From Gari tellinella (Eukaryota > Mollusca > Bivalvia > Cardiida > Psammobiidae), in contig OV277864.1 of assembly GCA_922989275.2 (NCBI GenBank), positions 1 through 64,000 on the forward strand: 64,000 bases of DNA, in the 5' to 3' direction. The position numbers and the translations under genes are program-made. Shown piece after piece: positions 48,346 through 61,401 of this stretch (the stretch's first letter is position 1; every line of letters starts with the position of its first letter). A model generated the notes under the pieces. It did not search any database, had not been told where the DNA came from, and was given only the letters and a program-made list of their open reading frames with translations.

Positions 48346-48678
48346 CTAGTAGTCAGAATCAGAAGAGTACTCCGAATCTGATCCGGAGACAATTTCTACA
48401 GACTCGTCAAACATGTCTCTCCGTAGCTGTGCCACTTGGTCTGCTTTGATGTAGGCGTAGTCGTAGAACATGTTTCGTGCGCCTTCAACGACTGCCAGCT
48501 TCAGGCGAAGATTGTAACGAAAGGCCTTGTTGTTGCTTCGTTTCGCCATCTTGTAGCGTTTCTGTACGTCTCCAAGCCGCTGGTTCAGCAGAACTATCTG
48601 GTCGCAGGCTTTGCGGAAGCGTCGCTCAGCATCACAAAGAGTGTGGCGTTTGTCGAGAGATTGGATTCTGGAAGGCAT
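48346..48678 (-). CDS. 110-aa protein, copy 31
   Basis: Unit 31 (47760-49346, 1587 bp). Protein identical; Ala67 GCA. From here to the window end every copy has the GCA form. The initiator-region A to G is shared with unit 29. Confidence 0.87.
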   Translation of the reverse strand: MPSRIQSLDKRHTLCDAERRFRKACDQIVLLNQRLGDVQKRYKMAKRSNNKAFRYNLRLKLAVVEGARNMFYDYAYIKADQVAQLRRDMFDESVEIVSGSDSEYSSDSDY

Positions 48679-49670
48679 CTTGAATAGTTGTAGCTATAGC
48701 AAGACAATGATGGATTGGATAGAAGTTTCGCATATTTATACAATAAATCGCAGAGACTGGAAGTCAAAGATGCCAGTGCCATTCTGACACACGAGAATGT
48801 AACAGTAGAATGACTGAGTTGACACTTAGCTAATTAGCACGGGTCGTTAAACAAACAACACCATGCGGTAATCGATATGCAATCATAGCGCGAAACTGAT
48901 TAGATTAGGATGTTTTCGCAAAGTGTTTATGAGCGATCATCCATTCATGCATGAACATAATACACAATTGAAAAAAGAAATATTAAATTTTCAACGCTGA
49001 TGGGTTTGGTCTGAAAACGGCCAAAAATTATAATTATTCTAACCATCAACCCGCACACCCATCCCCCATATTTCTCTATAATTTAGTTGTCTTGTAATTG
49101 TATCATAATTGTAAATGAAATGTTTAAACATATTTATTATAAAATTGTTGTAAAAATGTTTGGAAGTTGTAAAAGCAAAAACATTATATGTACTTGCTAA
49201 CAGCAGTTTCAGATATTAAGTGAAATGATGTTGAGTGTACGTGTGGGGTGGGGGAGGGAGGGTTAATTACCGCGATTACGCTTAAAATGATGATAATGTT
49301 AATAAACTCTGTCTTTTGTAAATTCCTACTAAATAATATTTAATAACTGGCAGCTGTAGTTGATCTACTTATAAACTATATAGAAGTAGTAGTAGTAATA
49401 GTTGTTGTTGTTGTAATTCTGGTGGTAGTCGTAGTAGTAGCAGCAACATTCATAGAAGTAGTAGTTGTAGTAGTAGTAACAGTAGTATTGTTGCAATTAT
49501 GGTAGAAGTAGTAGTTGTAGTAGTAGTAGTAGAAGTAGTAGTAGTAGAAGTAGTAGAAGTTGTAGTAGTAGAAGTAGTAATAGTAGTAGAAATAGTTGTA
49601 GTAGTAATAGTAGTAGTAGTAGTAGTAATAGTAGTAGTTGATGTTGTTGTTATTTTGGAAGTTGTAGCAA

Positions 49671-49706
<36 letters not shown>

Positions 49707-49938
49707 ATTCAGTAGCAGTAGTAGTTGTTGTTTTTTATAATGTTGGTAGTAGTAGTAGTAGAATCGAATAGGTATTAATAGAGACCGGTAGCTGTTATTG
49801 TTAACAATAACTTTGTGGGGTAAGGGAATTCTTTGGAATTGTGTTTGTAAACTCTGAGAGATATATCTTTCTAGACATTTGTTGGCTCTGAAAAGGGCCG
49901 TTTGTGGAAAACGACTTGCGGTTTATATCCATGACTAA

Positions 49939-50271
49939 CTAGTAGTCAGAATCAGAAGAGTACTCCGAATCTGATCCGGAGACAATTTCTACAGACTCGT
50001 CAAACATGTCTCTCCGTAGCTGTGCCACTTGGTCTGCTTTGATGTAGGCGTAGTCGTAGAACATGTTTCGTGCGCCTTCAACGACTGCCAGCTTCAGGCG
50101 AAGATTGTAACGAAAGGCCTTGTTGTTGCTTCGTTTCGCCATCTTGTAGCGTTTCTGTACGTCTCCAAGCCGCTGGTTCAGCAGAACTATCTGGTCGCAG
50201 GCTTTGCGGAAGCGTCGCTCAGCATCACAAAGAGTGTGGCGTTTGTCGAGAGATTGGATTCTGGAAGGCAT
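49939..50271 (-). CDS. 110-aa protein, copy 32
   Basis: Unit 32 (49347-50939, 1593 bp). Protein identical; Ala67 GCA; no other variant noticed. Confidence 0.87.
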   Translation of the reverse strand: MPSRIQSLDKRHTLCDAERRFRKACDQIVLLNQRLGDVQKRYKMAKRSNNKAFRYNLRLKLAVVEGARNMFYDYAYIKADQVAQLRRDMFDESVEIVSGSDSEYSSDSDY

Positions 50272-51525
50272 CTTGAATAGTTGTAGCTATAGCAAGACAA
50301 TGATGAATTGGATAGAAGTTTCGCATATTTATACAATAAATCGCAGAGACTGGAAGTCAAAGATGCCAGTGCCATTCTGACACACGAGAATGTAACAGTA
50401 GAATGACTGAGTTGACACTTAGCTAATTAGCACGGGTCGTTAAACAAACAACACCATGCGGTAATCGATATGCAATCATAGCGCGAAACTGATTAGATTA
50501 GGATGTTTTCGCAAAGTGTTTATGAGCGATCATCCATTCATGCATGAACATAATACACAATTGAAAAAAGAAATATTAAATTTTCAACGCTGATGGGTTT
50601 GGTCTGAAAACGGCCAAAAATTATAATTATTCTAACCATCAACCCGCACACCCATCCCCCATATTTCTCTATAATTTAGTTGTCTTGTAATTGTATCATA
50701 ATTGTAAATGAAATGTTTAAACATATTTATTATAAAATTGTTGTAAAAATGTTTGGAAGTTGTAAAAGCAAAAACATTATATGTACTTGCTAACAGCAGT
50801 TTCAGATATTAAGTGAAATGATGTTGAGTGTACGTGTGGGGTGGGGGAGGGAGGGTTAATTACCGCGATTACGCTTAAAATGATGATAATGTTAATAAAC
50901 TCTGTCTTTTGTAAATTCCTACTAAATAATATTTAATAACTGGCAGCTGTAGTTGATCTACTTATAAACTATATAGAAGTAGTAGTAGTAATAGTTGTTG
51001 TTGTTGTAATTCTGGTGGTAGTCGTAGTAGTAGCAGCAACATTCATAGAAGTAGTAGTTGTAGTAGTAGTAACAGTAGTATTGTTGCAATTATGGTAGAA
51101 GTAGTAGTTGTAGTAGTAGTAGTAGAAGTAGTAGTAGTAGAAGTAGTAGAAGTTGTAGTAGTAGAAGTAGTAATAGTAGTAGAAATAGTTGTAGTAGTAA
51201 TAGTAGTAGTAGTAGTAGTAATAGTAGTAGTTGATGTTGTTGTTATTTTGGAAGTTGTAGCAATAGTAGTAGTAGTAGTAGTAGTAGTAGTAGATTCAGT
51301 AGCAGTAGTAGTTGTTGTTTTTTATAATGTTGGTAGTAGTAGTAGTAGAATCGAATAGGTATTAATAGAGACCGGTAGCTGTTATTGTTAACAATAACTT
51401 TGTGGGGTAAGGGAATTCTTTGGAATTGTGTTTGTAAACTCTGAGAGATATATCTTTCTAGACATTTGTTGGCTCTGAAAAGGGCCGTTTGTGGAAAACG
51501 ACTTGCGGTTTATATCCATGACTAA

Positions 51526-51858
51526 CTAGTAGTCAGAATCAGAAGAGTACTCCGAATCTGATCCGGAGACAATTTCTACAGACTCGTCAAACATGTCTCT
51601 CCGTAGCTGTGCCACTTGGTCTGCTTTGATGTAGGCGTAGTCGTAGAACATGTTTCGTGCGCCTTCAACGACTGCCAGCTTCAGGCGAAGATTGTAACGA
51701 AAGGCCTTGTTGTTGCTTCGTTTCGCCATCTTGTAGCGTTTCTGTACGTCTCCAAGCCGCTGGTTCAGCAGAACTATCTGGTCGCAGGCTTTGCGGAAGC
51801 GTCGCTCAGCATCACAAAGAGTGTGGCGTTTGTCGAGAGATTGGATTCTGGAAGGCAT
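51526..51858 (-). CDS. 110-aa protein, copy 33
   Basis: Unit 33 (50940-52526, 1587 bp). Protein identical; Ala67 GCA. Private A to T at about 51887 in the predicted initiator/5' UTR. Confidence 0.87.
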   Translation of the reverse strand: MPSRIQSLDKRHTLCDAERRFRKACDQIVLLNQRLGDVQKRYKMAKRSNNKAFRYNLRLKLAVVEGARNMFYDYAYIKADQVAQLRRDMFDESVEIVSGSDSEYSSDSDY

Positions 51859-52850
51859 CTTGAATAGTTGTAGCTATAGCAAGACATTGATGAATTGGAT
51901 AGAAGTTTCGCATATTTATACAATAAATCGCAGAGACTGGAAGTCAAAGATGCCAGTGCCATTCTGACACACGAGAATGTAACAGTAGAATGACTGAGTT
52001 GACACTTAGCTAATTAGCACGGGTCGTTAAACAAACAACACCATGCGGTAATCGATATGCAATCATAGCGCGAAACTGATTAGATTAGGATGTTTTCGCA
52101 AAGTGTTTATGAGCGATCATCCATTCATGCATGAACATAATACACAATTGAAAAAAGAAATATTAAATTTTCAACGCTGATGGGTTTGGTCTGAAAACGG
52201 CCAAAAATTATAATTATTCTAACCATCAACCCGCACACCCATCCCCCATATTTCTCTATAATTTAGTTGTCTTGTAATTGTATCATAATTGTAAATGAAA
52301 TGTTTAAACATATTTATTATAAAATTGTTGTAAAAATGTTTGGAAGTTGTAAAAGCAAAAACATTATATGTACTTGCTAACAGCAGTTTCAGATATTAAG
52401 TGAAATGATGTTGAGTGTACGTGTGGGGTGGGGGAGGGAGGGTTAATTACCGCGATTACGCTTAAAATGATGATAATGTTAATAAACTCTGTCTTTTGTA
52501 AATTCCTACTAAATAATATTTAATAACTGGCAGCTGTAGTTGATCTACTTATAAACTATATAGAAGTAGTAGTAGTAATAGTTGTTGTTGTTGTAATTCT
52601 GGTGGTAGTCGTAGTAGTAGTAGCAACATTCATAGAAGTAGTAGTTGTAGTAGTAGTAACAGTAGTATTGTTGCAATTATGGTAGAAGTAGTAGTTGTAG
52701 TAGTAGTAGTAGAAGTAGTAGTAGTAGAAGTAGTAGAAGTTGTAGTAGTAGAAGTAGTAATAGTAGTAGAAATAGTTGTAGTAGTAATAGTAGTAGTAGT
52801 AGTAGTAATAGTAGTAGTTGATGTTGTTGTTATTTTGGAAGTTGTAGCAA

Positions 52851-52886
<36 letters not shown>

Positions 52887-53118
52887 ATTCAGTAGCAGTA
52901 GTAGTTGTTGTTTTTTATAATGTTGGTAGTAGTAGTAGTAGAATCGAATAGGTATTAATAGAGACCGGTAGCTGTTATTGTTAACAATAACTTTGTGGGG
53001 TAAGGGAATTCTTTGGAATTGTGTTTGTAAACTCTGAGAGATATATCTTTCTAGACATTTGTTGGCTCTGAAAAGGGCCGTTTGTGGAAAACGACTTGCG
53101 GTTTATATCCATGACTAA

Positions 53119-53451
53119 CTAGTAGTCAGAATCAGAAGAGTACTCCGAATCTGATCCGGAGACAATTTCTACAGACTCGTCAAACATGTCTCTCCGTAGC
53201 TGTGCCACTTGGTCTGCTTTGATGTAGGCGTAGTCGTAGAACATGTTTCGTGCGCCTTCAACGACTGCCAGCTTCAGGCGAAGATTGTAACGAAAGGCCT
53301 TGTTGTTGCTTCGTTTCGCCATCTTGTAGCGTTTCTGTACGTCTCCAAGCCGCTGGTTCAGCAGAACTATCTGGTCGCAGGCTTTGCGGAAGCGTCGCTC
53401 AGCATCACAAAGAGTGTGGCGTTTGTCAAGAGATTGGATTCTGGAAGGCAT
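53119..53451 (-). CDS. 110-aa protein, copy 34
   Basis: Unit 34 (52527-54119, 1593 bp). Protein identical; silent Leu8 CTC to CTT (G to A at 53428), shared only with copy 35. Confidence 0.87.
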   Translation of the reverse strand: MPSRIQSLDKRHTLCDAERRFRKACDQIVLLNQRLGDVQKRYKMAKRSNNKAFRYNLRLKLAVVEGARNMFYDYAYIKADQVAQLRRDMFDESVEIVSGSDSEYSSDSDY

Positions 53452-54446
53452 CTTGAATAGTTGTAGCTATAGCAAGACAATGATGAATTGGATAGAAGTT
53501 TCGCATATTTATACAATAAATCGCAGAGACTGGAAGTCAAAGATGCCAGTGCCATTCTGACACACGAGAATGTAACAGTAGAATGACTGAGTTGACACTT
53601 AGCTAATTAGCACGGGTCGTTAAACAAACAACACCATGCGGTAATCGATATGCAATCATAGCGCGAAACTGATTAGATTAGGATGTTTTCGCAAAGTGTT
53701 TATGAGCGATCATCCATTCATGCATGAACATAATACACAATTGAAAAAAGAAATATTAAATTTTCAACGCTGATGGGTTTGGTCTGAAAACGGCCAAAAA
53801 TTATAATTATTCTAACCATCAACCCGCACACCCATCCCCCATATTTCTCTATAATTTAGTTGTCTTGTAATTGTATCATAATTGTAAATGAAATGTTTAA
53901 ACATATTTATTATAAAATTGTTGTAAAAATGTTTGGAAGTTGTAAAAGCAAAAACATTATATGTACTTGCTAACAGCAGTTTCAGATATTAAGTGAAATG
54001 ATGTTGAGTGTACGTGTGGGGTGGGGGAGGGAGGGTTAATTACCGCGATTACGCTTAAAATGATGATAATGTTAATAAACTCTGTCTTTTGTAAATTCCT
54101 ACTAAATAATATTTAATAACTGGCAGCTGTAGTTGATCTACTTATAAACTATATAGAAGTAGTAGTAGTAATAGTTGTTGTTGTTGTAATTCTGGTGGTA
54201 GTCGTAGTAGTAGCAGCAACATTCATAGAAGTAGTAGTTGTAGTAGTAGTAACAGTAGTATTGTTGCAATTATGGTAGAAGTAGTAGTTGTAGTAGTAGT
54301 AGTAGAAGTAGTAGAAGTAGTAGAAGTAGTAGAAGTTGTAGTAGTAGAAGTAGTAATAGTAGTAGAAATAGTTGTAGTAGTAATAGTAGTAGTAGTAGTA
54401 GTAATAGTAGTAGTTGATGTTGTTGTTATTTTGGAAGTTGTAGCAA

Positions 54447-54479
<33 letters not shown>

Positions 54480-54711
54480 ATTCAGTAGCAGTAGTAGTTG
54501 TTGTTTTTTATAATGTTGGTAGTAGTAGTAGTAGAATCGAATAGGTATTAATAGAGACCGGTAGCTGTTATTGTTAACAATAACTTTGTGGGGTAAGGGA
54601 ATTCTTTGGAATTGTGTTTGTAAACTCTGAGAGATATATCTTTCTAGACATTTGTTGGCTCTGAAAAGGGCCGTTTGTGGAAAACGACTTGCGGTTTATA
54701 TCCATGACTAA

Positions 54712-55044
54712 CTAGTAGTCAGAATCAGAAGAGTACTCCGAATCTGATCCGGAGACAATTTCTACAGACTCGTCAAACATGTCTCTCCGTAGCTGTGCCA
54801 CTTGGTCTGCTTTGATGTAGGCGTAGTCGTAGAACATGTTTCGTGCGCCTTCAACGACTGCCAGCTTCAGGCGAAGATTGTAACGAAAGGCCTTGTTGTT
54901 GCTTCGTTTCGCCATCTTGTAGCGTTTCTGTACGTCTCCAAGCCGCTGGTTCAGCAGAACTATCTGGTCGCAGGCTTTGCGGAAGCGTCGCTCAGCATCA
55001 CAAAGAGTGTGGCGTTTGTCAAGAGATTGGATTCTGGAAGGCAT
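54712..55044 (-). CDS. 110-aa protein, copy 35
   Basis: Unit 35 (54120-55712, 1593 bp). Protein identical; silent Leu8 change at 55021. Its microsatellite has an extra GAA-bearing repeat (near 54305-54325), shared with unit 36. Confidence 0.87.
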   Translation of the reverse strand: MPSRIQSLDKRHTLCDAERRFRKACDQIVLLNQRLGDVQKRYKMAKRSNNKAFRYNLRLKLAVVEGARNMFYDYAYIKADQVAQLRRDMFDESVEIVSGSDSEYSSDSDY

Positions 55045-56039
55045 CTTGAATAGTTGTAGCTATAGCAAGACAATGATGAATTGGATAGAAGTTTCGCATA
55101 TTTATACAATAAATCGCAGAGACTGGAAGTCAAAGATGCCAGTGCCATTCTGACACACGAGAATGTAACAGTAGAATGACTGAGTTGACACTTAGCTAAT
55201 TAGCACGGGTCGTTAAACAAACAACACCATGCGGTAATCGATATGCAATCATAGCGCGAAACTGATTAGATTAGGATGTTTTCGCAAAGTGTTTATGAGC
55301 GATCATCCATTCATGCATGAACATAATACACAATTGAAAAAAGAAATATTAAATTTTCAACGCTGATGGGTTTGGTCTGAAAACGGCCAAAAATTATAAT
55401 TATTCTAACCATCAACCCGCACACCCATCCCCCATATTTCTCTATAATTTAGTTGTCTTGTAATTGTATCATAATTGTAAATGAAATGTTTAAACATATT
55501 TATTATAAAATTGTTGTAAAAATGTTTGGAAGTTGTAAAAGCAAAAACATTATATGTACTTGCTAACAGCAGTTTCAGATATTAAGTGAAATGATGTTGA
55601 GTGTACGTGTGGGGTGGGGGAGGGAGGGTTAATTACCGCGATTACGCTTAAAATGATGATAATGTTAATAAACTCTGTCTTTTGTAAATTCCTACTAAAT
55701 AATATTTAATAACTGGCAGCTGTAGTTGATCTACTTATAAACTATATAGAAGTAGTAGTAGTAATAGTTGTTGTTGTTGTAATTCTGGTGGTAGTCGTAG
55801 TAGTAGCAGCAACATTCATAGAAGTAGTAGTTGTAGTAGTAGTAACAGTAGTATTGTTGCAATTATGGTAGAAGTAGTAGTTGTAGTAGTAGTAGTAGAA
55901 GTAGTAGAAGTAGTAGAAGTAGTAGAAGTTGTAGTAGTAGAAGTAGTAATAGTAGTAGAAATAGTTGTAGTAGTAATAGTAGTAGTAGTAGTAGTAATAG
56001 TAGTAGTTGATGTTGTTGTTATTTTGGAAGTTGTAGCAA

Positions 56040-56072
<33 letters not shown>

Positions 56073-56304
56073 ATTCAGTAGCAGTAGTAGTTGTTGTTTT
56101 TTATAATGTTGGTAGTAGTAGTAGTAGAATCGAATAGGTATTAATAGAGACCGGTAGCTGTTATTGTTAACAATAACTTTGTGGGGTAAGGGAATTCTTT
56201 GGAATTGTGTTTGTAAACTCTGAGAGATATATCTTTCTAGACATTTGTTGGCTCTGAAAAGGGCCGTTTGTGGAAAACGACTTGCGGTTTATATCCATGA
56301 CTAA

Positions 56305-56637
56305 CTAGTAGTCAGAATCAGAAGAGTACTCCGAATCTGATCCGGAGACAATTTCTACAGACTCGTCAAACATGTCTCTCCGTAGCTGTGCCACTTGGTC
56401 TGCTTTGATGTAGGCGTAGTCGTAGAACATGTTTCGTGCGCCTTCAACGACTGCCAGCTTCAGGCGAAGATTGTAACGAAAGGCCTTGTTGTTGCTTCGT
56501 TTCGCCATCTTGTAGCGTTTCTGTACGTCTCCAAGCCGCTGGTTCAGCAGAACTATCTGGTCGCAGGCTTTGCGGAAGCGTCGCTCAGCATCACAAAGAG
56601 TGTGGCGTTTGTCGAGAGATTGGATTCTGGAAGGCAT
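56305..56637 (-). CDS. 110-aa protein, copy 36
   Basis: Unit 36 (55713-57305, 1593 bp). Protein identical; microsatellite as unit 35 but without the Leu8 change, so an exchange point probably lies between them. T to C at about 56903 breaks the 12-bp palindrome. Confidence 0.87.
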   Translation of the reverse strand: MPSRIQSLDKRHTLCDAERRFRKACDQIVLLNQRLGDVQKRYKMAKRSNNKAFRYNLRLKLAVVEGARNMFYDYAYIKADQVAQLRRDMFDESVEIVSGSDSEYSSDSDY

Positions 56638-57888
56638 CTTGAATAGTTGTAGCTATAGCAAGACAATGATGAATTGGATAGAAGTTTCGCATATTTATAC
56701 AATAAATCGCAGAGACTGGAAGTCAAAGATGCCAGTGCCATTCTGACACACGAGAATGTAACAGTAGAATGACTGAGTTGACACTTAGCTAATTAGCACG
56801 GGTCGTTAAACAAACAACACCATGCGGTAATCGATATGCAATCATAGCGCGAAACTGATTAGATTAGGATGTTTTCGCAAAGTGTTTATGAGCGATCATC
56901 CACTCATGCATGAACATAATACACAATTGAAAAAAGAAATATTAAATTTTCAACGCTGATGGGTTTGGTCTGAAAACGGCCAAAAATTATAATTATTCTA
57001 ACCATCAACCCGCACACCCATCCCCCATATTTCTCTATAATTTAGTTGTCTTGTAATTGTATCATAATTGTAAATGAAATGTTTAAACATATTTATTATA
57101 AAATTGTTGTAAAAATGTTTGGAAGTTGTAAAAGCAAAAACATTATATGTACTTGCTAACAGCAGTTTCAGATATTAAGTGAAATGATGTTGAGTGTACG
57201 TGTGGGGTGGGGGAGGGAGGGTTAATTACCGCGATTACGCTTAAAATGATGATAATGTTAATAAACTCTGTCTTTTGTAAATTCCTACTAAATAATATTT
57301 AATAACTGGCAGCTGTAGTTGATCTACTTATAAACTATATAGAAGTAGTAGTAGTAATAGTTGTTGTTGTTGTAATTCTGGTGGTAGTCGTAGTAGTAGC
57401 AGCAACATTCATAGAAGTAGTAGTTGTAGTAGTAGTAACAGTAGTATTGTTGCAATTATGGTAGAAGTAGTAGTTGTAGTAGTAGTAGTAGAAGTAGTAG
57501 TAGTAGAAGTAGTAGAAGTTGTAGTAGTAGAAGTAGTAATAGTAGTAGAAATAGTTGTAGTAGTAATAGTAGTAGTAGTAGTAGTAATAGTAGTAGTTGA
57601 TGTTGTTGTTATTTTGGAAGTTGTAGCAATAGTAGTAGTAGTAGTAGTAGTAGTAGATTCAGTAGCAGTAGTAGTTGTTGTTTTTTATAATGTTGGTAGT
57701 AGTAGTAGTAGAATCGAATAGGTATTAATAGAGACCGGTAGCTGTTATTGTTAACAATAACTTTGTGGGGTAAGGGAATTCTTTGGAATTGTGTTTGTAA
57801 ACTCTGAGAGATATATCTTTCTAGACATTTGTTGGCTCTGAAAAGGGCCGTTTGTGGAAAACGACTTGCGGTTTATATCCATGACTAA

Positions 57889-58221
57889 CTAGTAGTCAGA
57901 ATCAGAAGTGTACTCCGAATCTGATCCGGAGACAATTTCTACAGACTCGTCAAACATGTCTCTCCGTAGCTGTGCCACTTGGTCTGCTTTGATGTAGGCG
58001 TAGTCGTAGAACATGTTTCGTGCGCCTTCAACGACTGCCAGCTTCAGGCGAAGATTGTAACGAAAGGCCTTGTTGTTGCTTCGTTTCGCCATCTTGTAGC
58101 GTTTCTGTACGTCTCCAAGCCGCTGGTTCAGCAGAACTATCTGGTCGCAGGCTTTGCGGAAGCGTCGCTCAGCATCACAAAGAGTGTGGCGTTTGTCGAG
58201 AGATTGGATTCTGGAAGGCAT
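57889..58221 (-). CDS. 110-aa protein, copy 37 (Ser105Thr)
   Basis: Unit 37 (57306-58889, 1584 bp). Serine 105 in the acidic tail is threonine (A to T at 57909), keeping a phosphorylatable hydroxyl next to acidic residues. First of four consecutive copies with this change; the microsatellite is shorter than in units 38-40. Confidence 0.86.
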   Translation of the reverse strand: MPSRIQSLDKRHTLCDAERRFRKACDQIVLLNQRLGDVQKRYKMAKRSNNKAFRYNLRLKLAVVEGARNMFYDYAYIKADQVAQLRRDMFDESVEIVSGSDSEYTSDSDY

Positions 58222-59213
58222 CTTGAATAGTTGTAGCTATAGCAAGACAATGATGAATTGGATAGAAGTTTCGCATATTTATACAATAAATCGCAGAGAC
58301 TGGAAGTCAAAGATGCCAGTGCCATTCTGACACACGAGAATGTAACAGTAGAATGACTGAGTTGACACTTAGCTAATTAGCACGGGTCGTTAAACAAACA
58401 ACACCATGCGGTAATCGATATGCAATCATAGCGCGAAACTGATTAGATTAGGATGTTTTCGCAAAGTGTTTATGAGCGATCATCCATTCATGCATGAACA
58501 TAATACACAATTGAAAAAAGAAATATTAAATTTTCAACGCTGATGGGTTTGGTCTGAAAACGGCCAAAAATTATAATTATTCTAACCATCAACCCGCACA
58601 CCCATCCCCCATATTTCTCTATAATTTAGTTGTCTTGTAATTGTATCATAATTGTAAATGAAATGTTTAAACATATTTATTATAAAATTGTTGTAAAAAT
58701 GTTTGGAAGTTGTAAAAGCAAAAACATTATATGTACTTGCTAACAGCAGTTTCAGATATTAAGTGAAATGATGTTGAGTGTACGTGTGGGGTGGGGGAGG
58801 GAGGGTTAATTACCGCGATTACGCTTAAAATGATGATAATGTTAATAAACTCTGTCTTTTGTAAATTCCTACTAAATAATATTTAATAACTGGCAGCTGT
58901 AGTTGATCTACTTATAAACTATATAGAAGTAGTAGTAGTAATAGTTGTTGTTGTTGTAATTCTGGTGGTAGTCGTAGTAGTAGCAGCAACATTCATAGAA
59001 GTAGTAGTTGTAGTAGTAGTAACAGTAGTATTGTTGCAATTATGGTAGAAGTAGTAGTTGTAGTAGTAGTAGTAGAAGTAGTAGTAGTAGAAGTAGTAGA
59101 AGTTGTAGTAGTAGAAGTAGTAATAGTAGTAGAAATAGTTGTAGTAGTAATAGTAGTAGTAGTAGTAGTAATAGTAGTAGTTGATGTTGTTGTTATTTTG
59201 GAAGTTGTAGCAA

Positions 59214-59246
<33 letters not shown>

Positions 59247-59478
59247 ATTCAGTAGCAGTAGTAGTTGTTGTTTTTTATAATGTTGGTAGTAGTAGTAGTA
59301 GAATCGAATAGGTATTAATAGAGACCGGTAGCTGTTATTGTTAACAATAACTTTGTGGGGTAAGGGAATTCTTTGGAATTGTGTTTGTAAACTCTGAGAG
59401 ATATATCTTTCTAGACATTTGTTGGCTCTGAAAAGGGCCGTTTGTGGAAAACGACTTGCGGTTTATATCCATGACTAA

Positions 59479-59811
59479 CTAGTAGTCAGAATCAGAAGTG
59501 TACTCCGAATCTGATCCGGAGACAATTTCTACAGACTCGTCAAACATGTCTCTCCGTAGCTGTGCCACTTGGTCTGCTTTGATGTAGGCGTAGTCGTAGA
59601 ACATGTTTCGTGCGCCTTCAACGACTGCCAGCTTCAGGCGAAGATTGTAACGAAAGGCCTTGTTGTTGCTTCGTTTCGCCATCTTGTAGCGTTTCTGTAC
59701 GTCTCCAAGCCGCTGGTTCAGCAGAACTATCTGGTCGCAGGCTTTGCGGAAGCGTCGCTCAGCATCACAAAGAGTGTGGCGTTTGTCGAGAGATTGGATT
59801 CTGGAAGGCAT
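59479..59811 (-). CDS. 110-aa protein, copy 38 (Ser105Thr)
   Basis: Unit 38 (58890-60479, 1590 bp). Ser105Thr; also has the T to C in the 12-bp palindrome (about 60077) otherwise seen only in unit 36. Confidence 0.86.
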   Translation of the reverse strand: MPSRIQSLDKRHTLCDAERRFRKACDQIVLLNQRLGDVQKRYKMAKRSNNKAFRYNLRLKLAVVEGARNMFYDYAYIKADQVAQLRRDMFDESVEIVSGSDSEYTSDSDY

Positions 59812-60803
59812 CTTGAATAGTTGTAGCTATAGCAAGACAATGATGAATTGGATAGAAGTTTCGCATATTTATACAATAAATCGCAGAGACTGGAAGTCAA
59901 AGATGCCAGTGCCATTCTGACACACGAGAATGTAACAGTAGAATGACTGAGTTGACACTTAGCTAATTAGCACGGGTCGTTAAACAAACAACACCATGCG
60001 GTAATCGATATGCAATCATAGCGCGAAACTGATTAGATTAGGATGTTTTCGCAAAGTGTTTATGAGCGATCATCCACTCATGCATGAACATAATACACAA
60101 TTGAAAAAAGAAATATTAAATTTTCAACGCTGATGGGTTTGGTCTGAAAACGGCCAAAAATTATAATTATTCTAACCATCAACCCGCACACCCATCCCCC
60201 ATATTTCTCTATAATTTAGTTGTCTTGTAATTGTATCATAATTGTAAATGAAATGTTTAAACATATTTATTATAAAATTGTTGTAAAAATGTTTGGAAGT
60301 TGTAAAAGCAAAAACATTATATGTACTTGCTAACAGCAGTTTCAGATATTAAGTGAAATGATGTTGAGTGTACGTGTGGGGTGGGGGAGGGAGGGTTAAT
60401 TACCGCGATTACGCTTAAAATGATGATAATGTTAATAAACTCTGTCTTTTGTAAATTCCTACTAAATAATATTTAATAACTGGCAGCTGTAGTTGATCTA
60501 CTTATAAACTATATAGAAGTAGTAGTAGTAATAGTTGTTGTTGTTGTAATTCTGGTGGTAGTCGTAGTAGTAGCAGCAACATTCATAGAAGTAGTAGTTG
60601 TAGTAGTAGTAACAGTAGTATTGTTGCAATTATGGTAGAAGTAGTAGTTGTAGTAGTAGTAGTAGAAGTAGTAGTAGTAGAAGTAGTAGAAGTTGTAGTA
60701 GTAGAAGTAGTAATAGTAGTAGAAATAGTTGTAGTAGTAATAGTAGTAGTAGTAGTAGTAATAGTAGTAGTTGATGTTGTTGTTATTTTGGAAGTTGTAG
60801 CAA

Positions 60804-60836
<33 letters not shown>

Positions 60837-61068
60837 ATTCAGTAGCAGTAGTAGTTGTTGTTTTTTATAATGTTGGTAGTAGTAGTAGTAGAATCGAATA
60901 GGTATTAATAGAGACCGGTAGCTGTTATTGTTAACAATAACTTTGTGGGGTAAGGGAATTCTTTGGAATTGTGTTTGTAAACTCTGAGAGATATATCTTT
61001 CTAGACATTTGTTGGCTCTGAAAAGGGCCGTTTGTGGAAAACGACTTGCGGTTTATATCCATGACTAA

Positions 61069-61401
61069 CTAGTAGTCAGAATCAGAAGTGTACTCCGAAT
61101 CTGATCCGGAGACAATTTCTACAGACTCGTCAAACATGTCTCTCCGTAGCTGTGCCACTTGGTCTGCTTTGATGTAGGCGTAGTCGTAGAACATGTTTCG
61201 TGCGCCTTCAACGACTGCCAGCTTCAGGCGAAGATTGTAACGAAAGGCCTTGTTGTTGCTTCGTTTCGCCATCTTGTAGCGTTTCTGTACGTCTCCAAGC
61301 CGCTGGTTCAGCAGAACTATCTGGTCGCAGGCTTTGCGGAAGCGTCGCTCAGCATCACAAAGAGTGTGGCGTTTGTCGAGAGATTGGATTCTGGAAGGCA
61401 T
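61069..61401 (-). CDS. 110-aa protein, copy 39 (Ser105Thr)
   Basis: Unit 39 (60480-62069, 1590 bp). Ser105Thr; appears identical to unit 40. Confidence 0.86.
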   Translation of the reverse strand: MPSRIQSLDKRHTLCDAERRFRKACDQIVLLNQRLGDVQKRYKMAKRSNNKAFRYNLRLKLAVVEGARNMFYDYAYIKADQVAQLRRDMFDESVEIVSGSDSEYTSDSDY

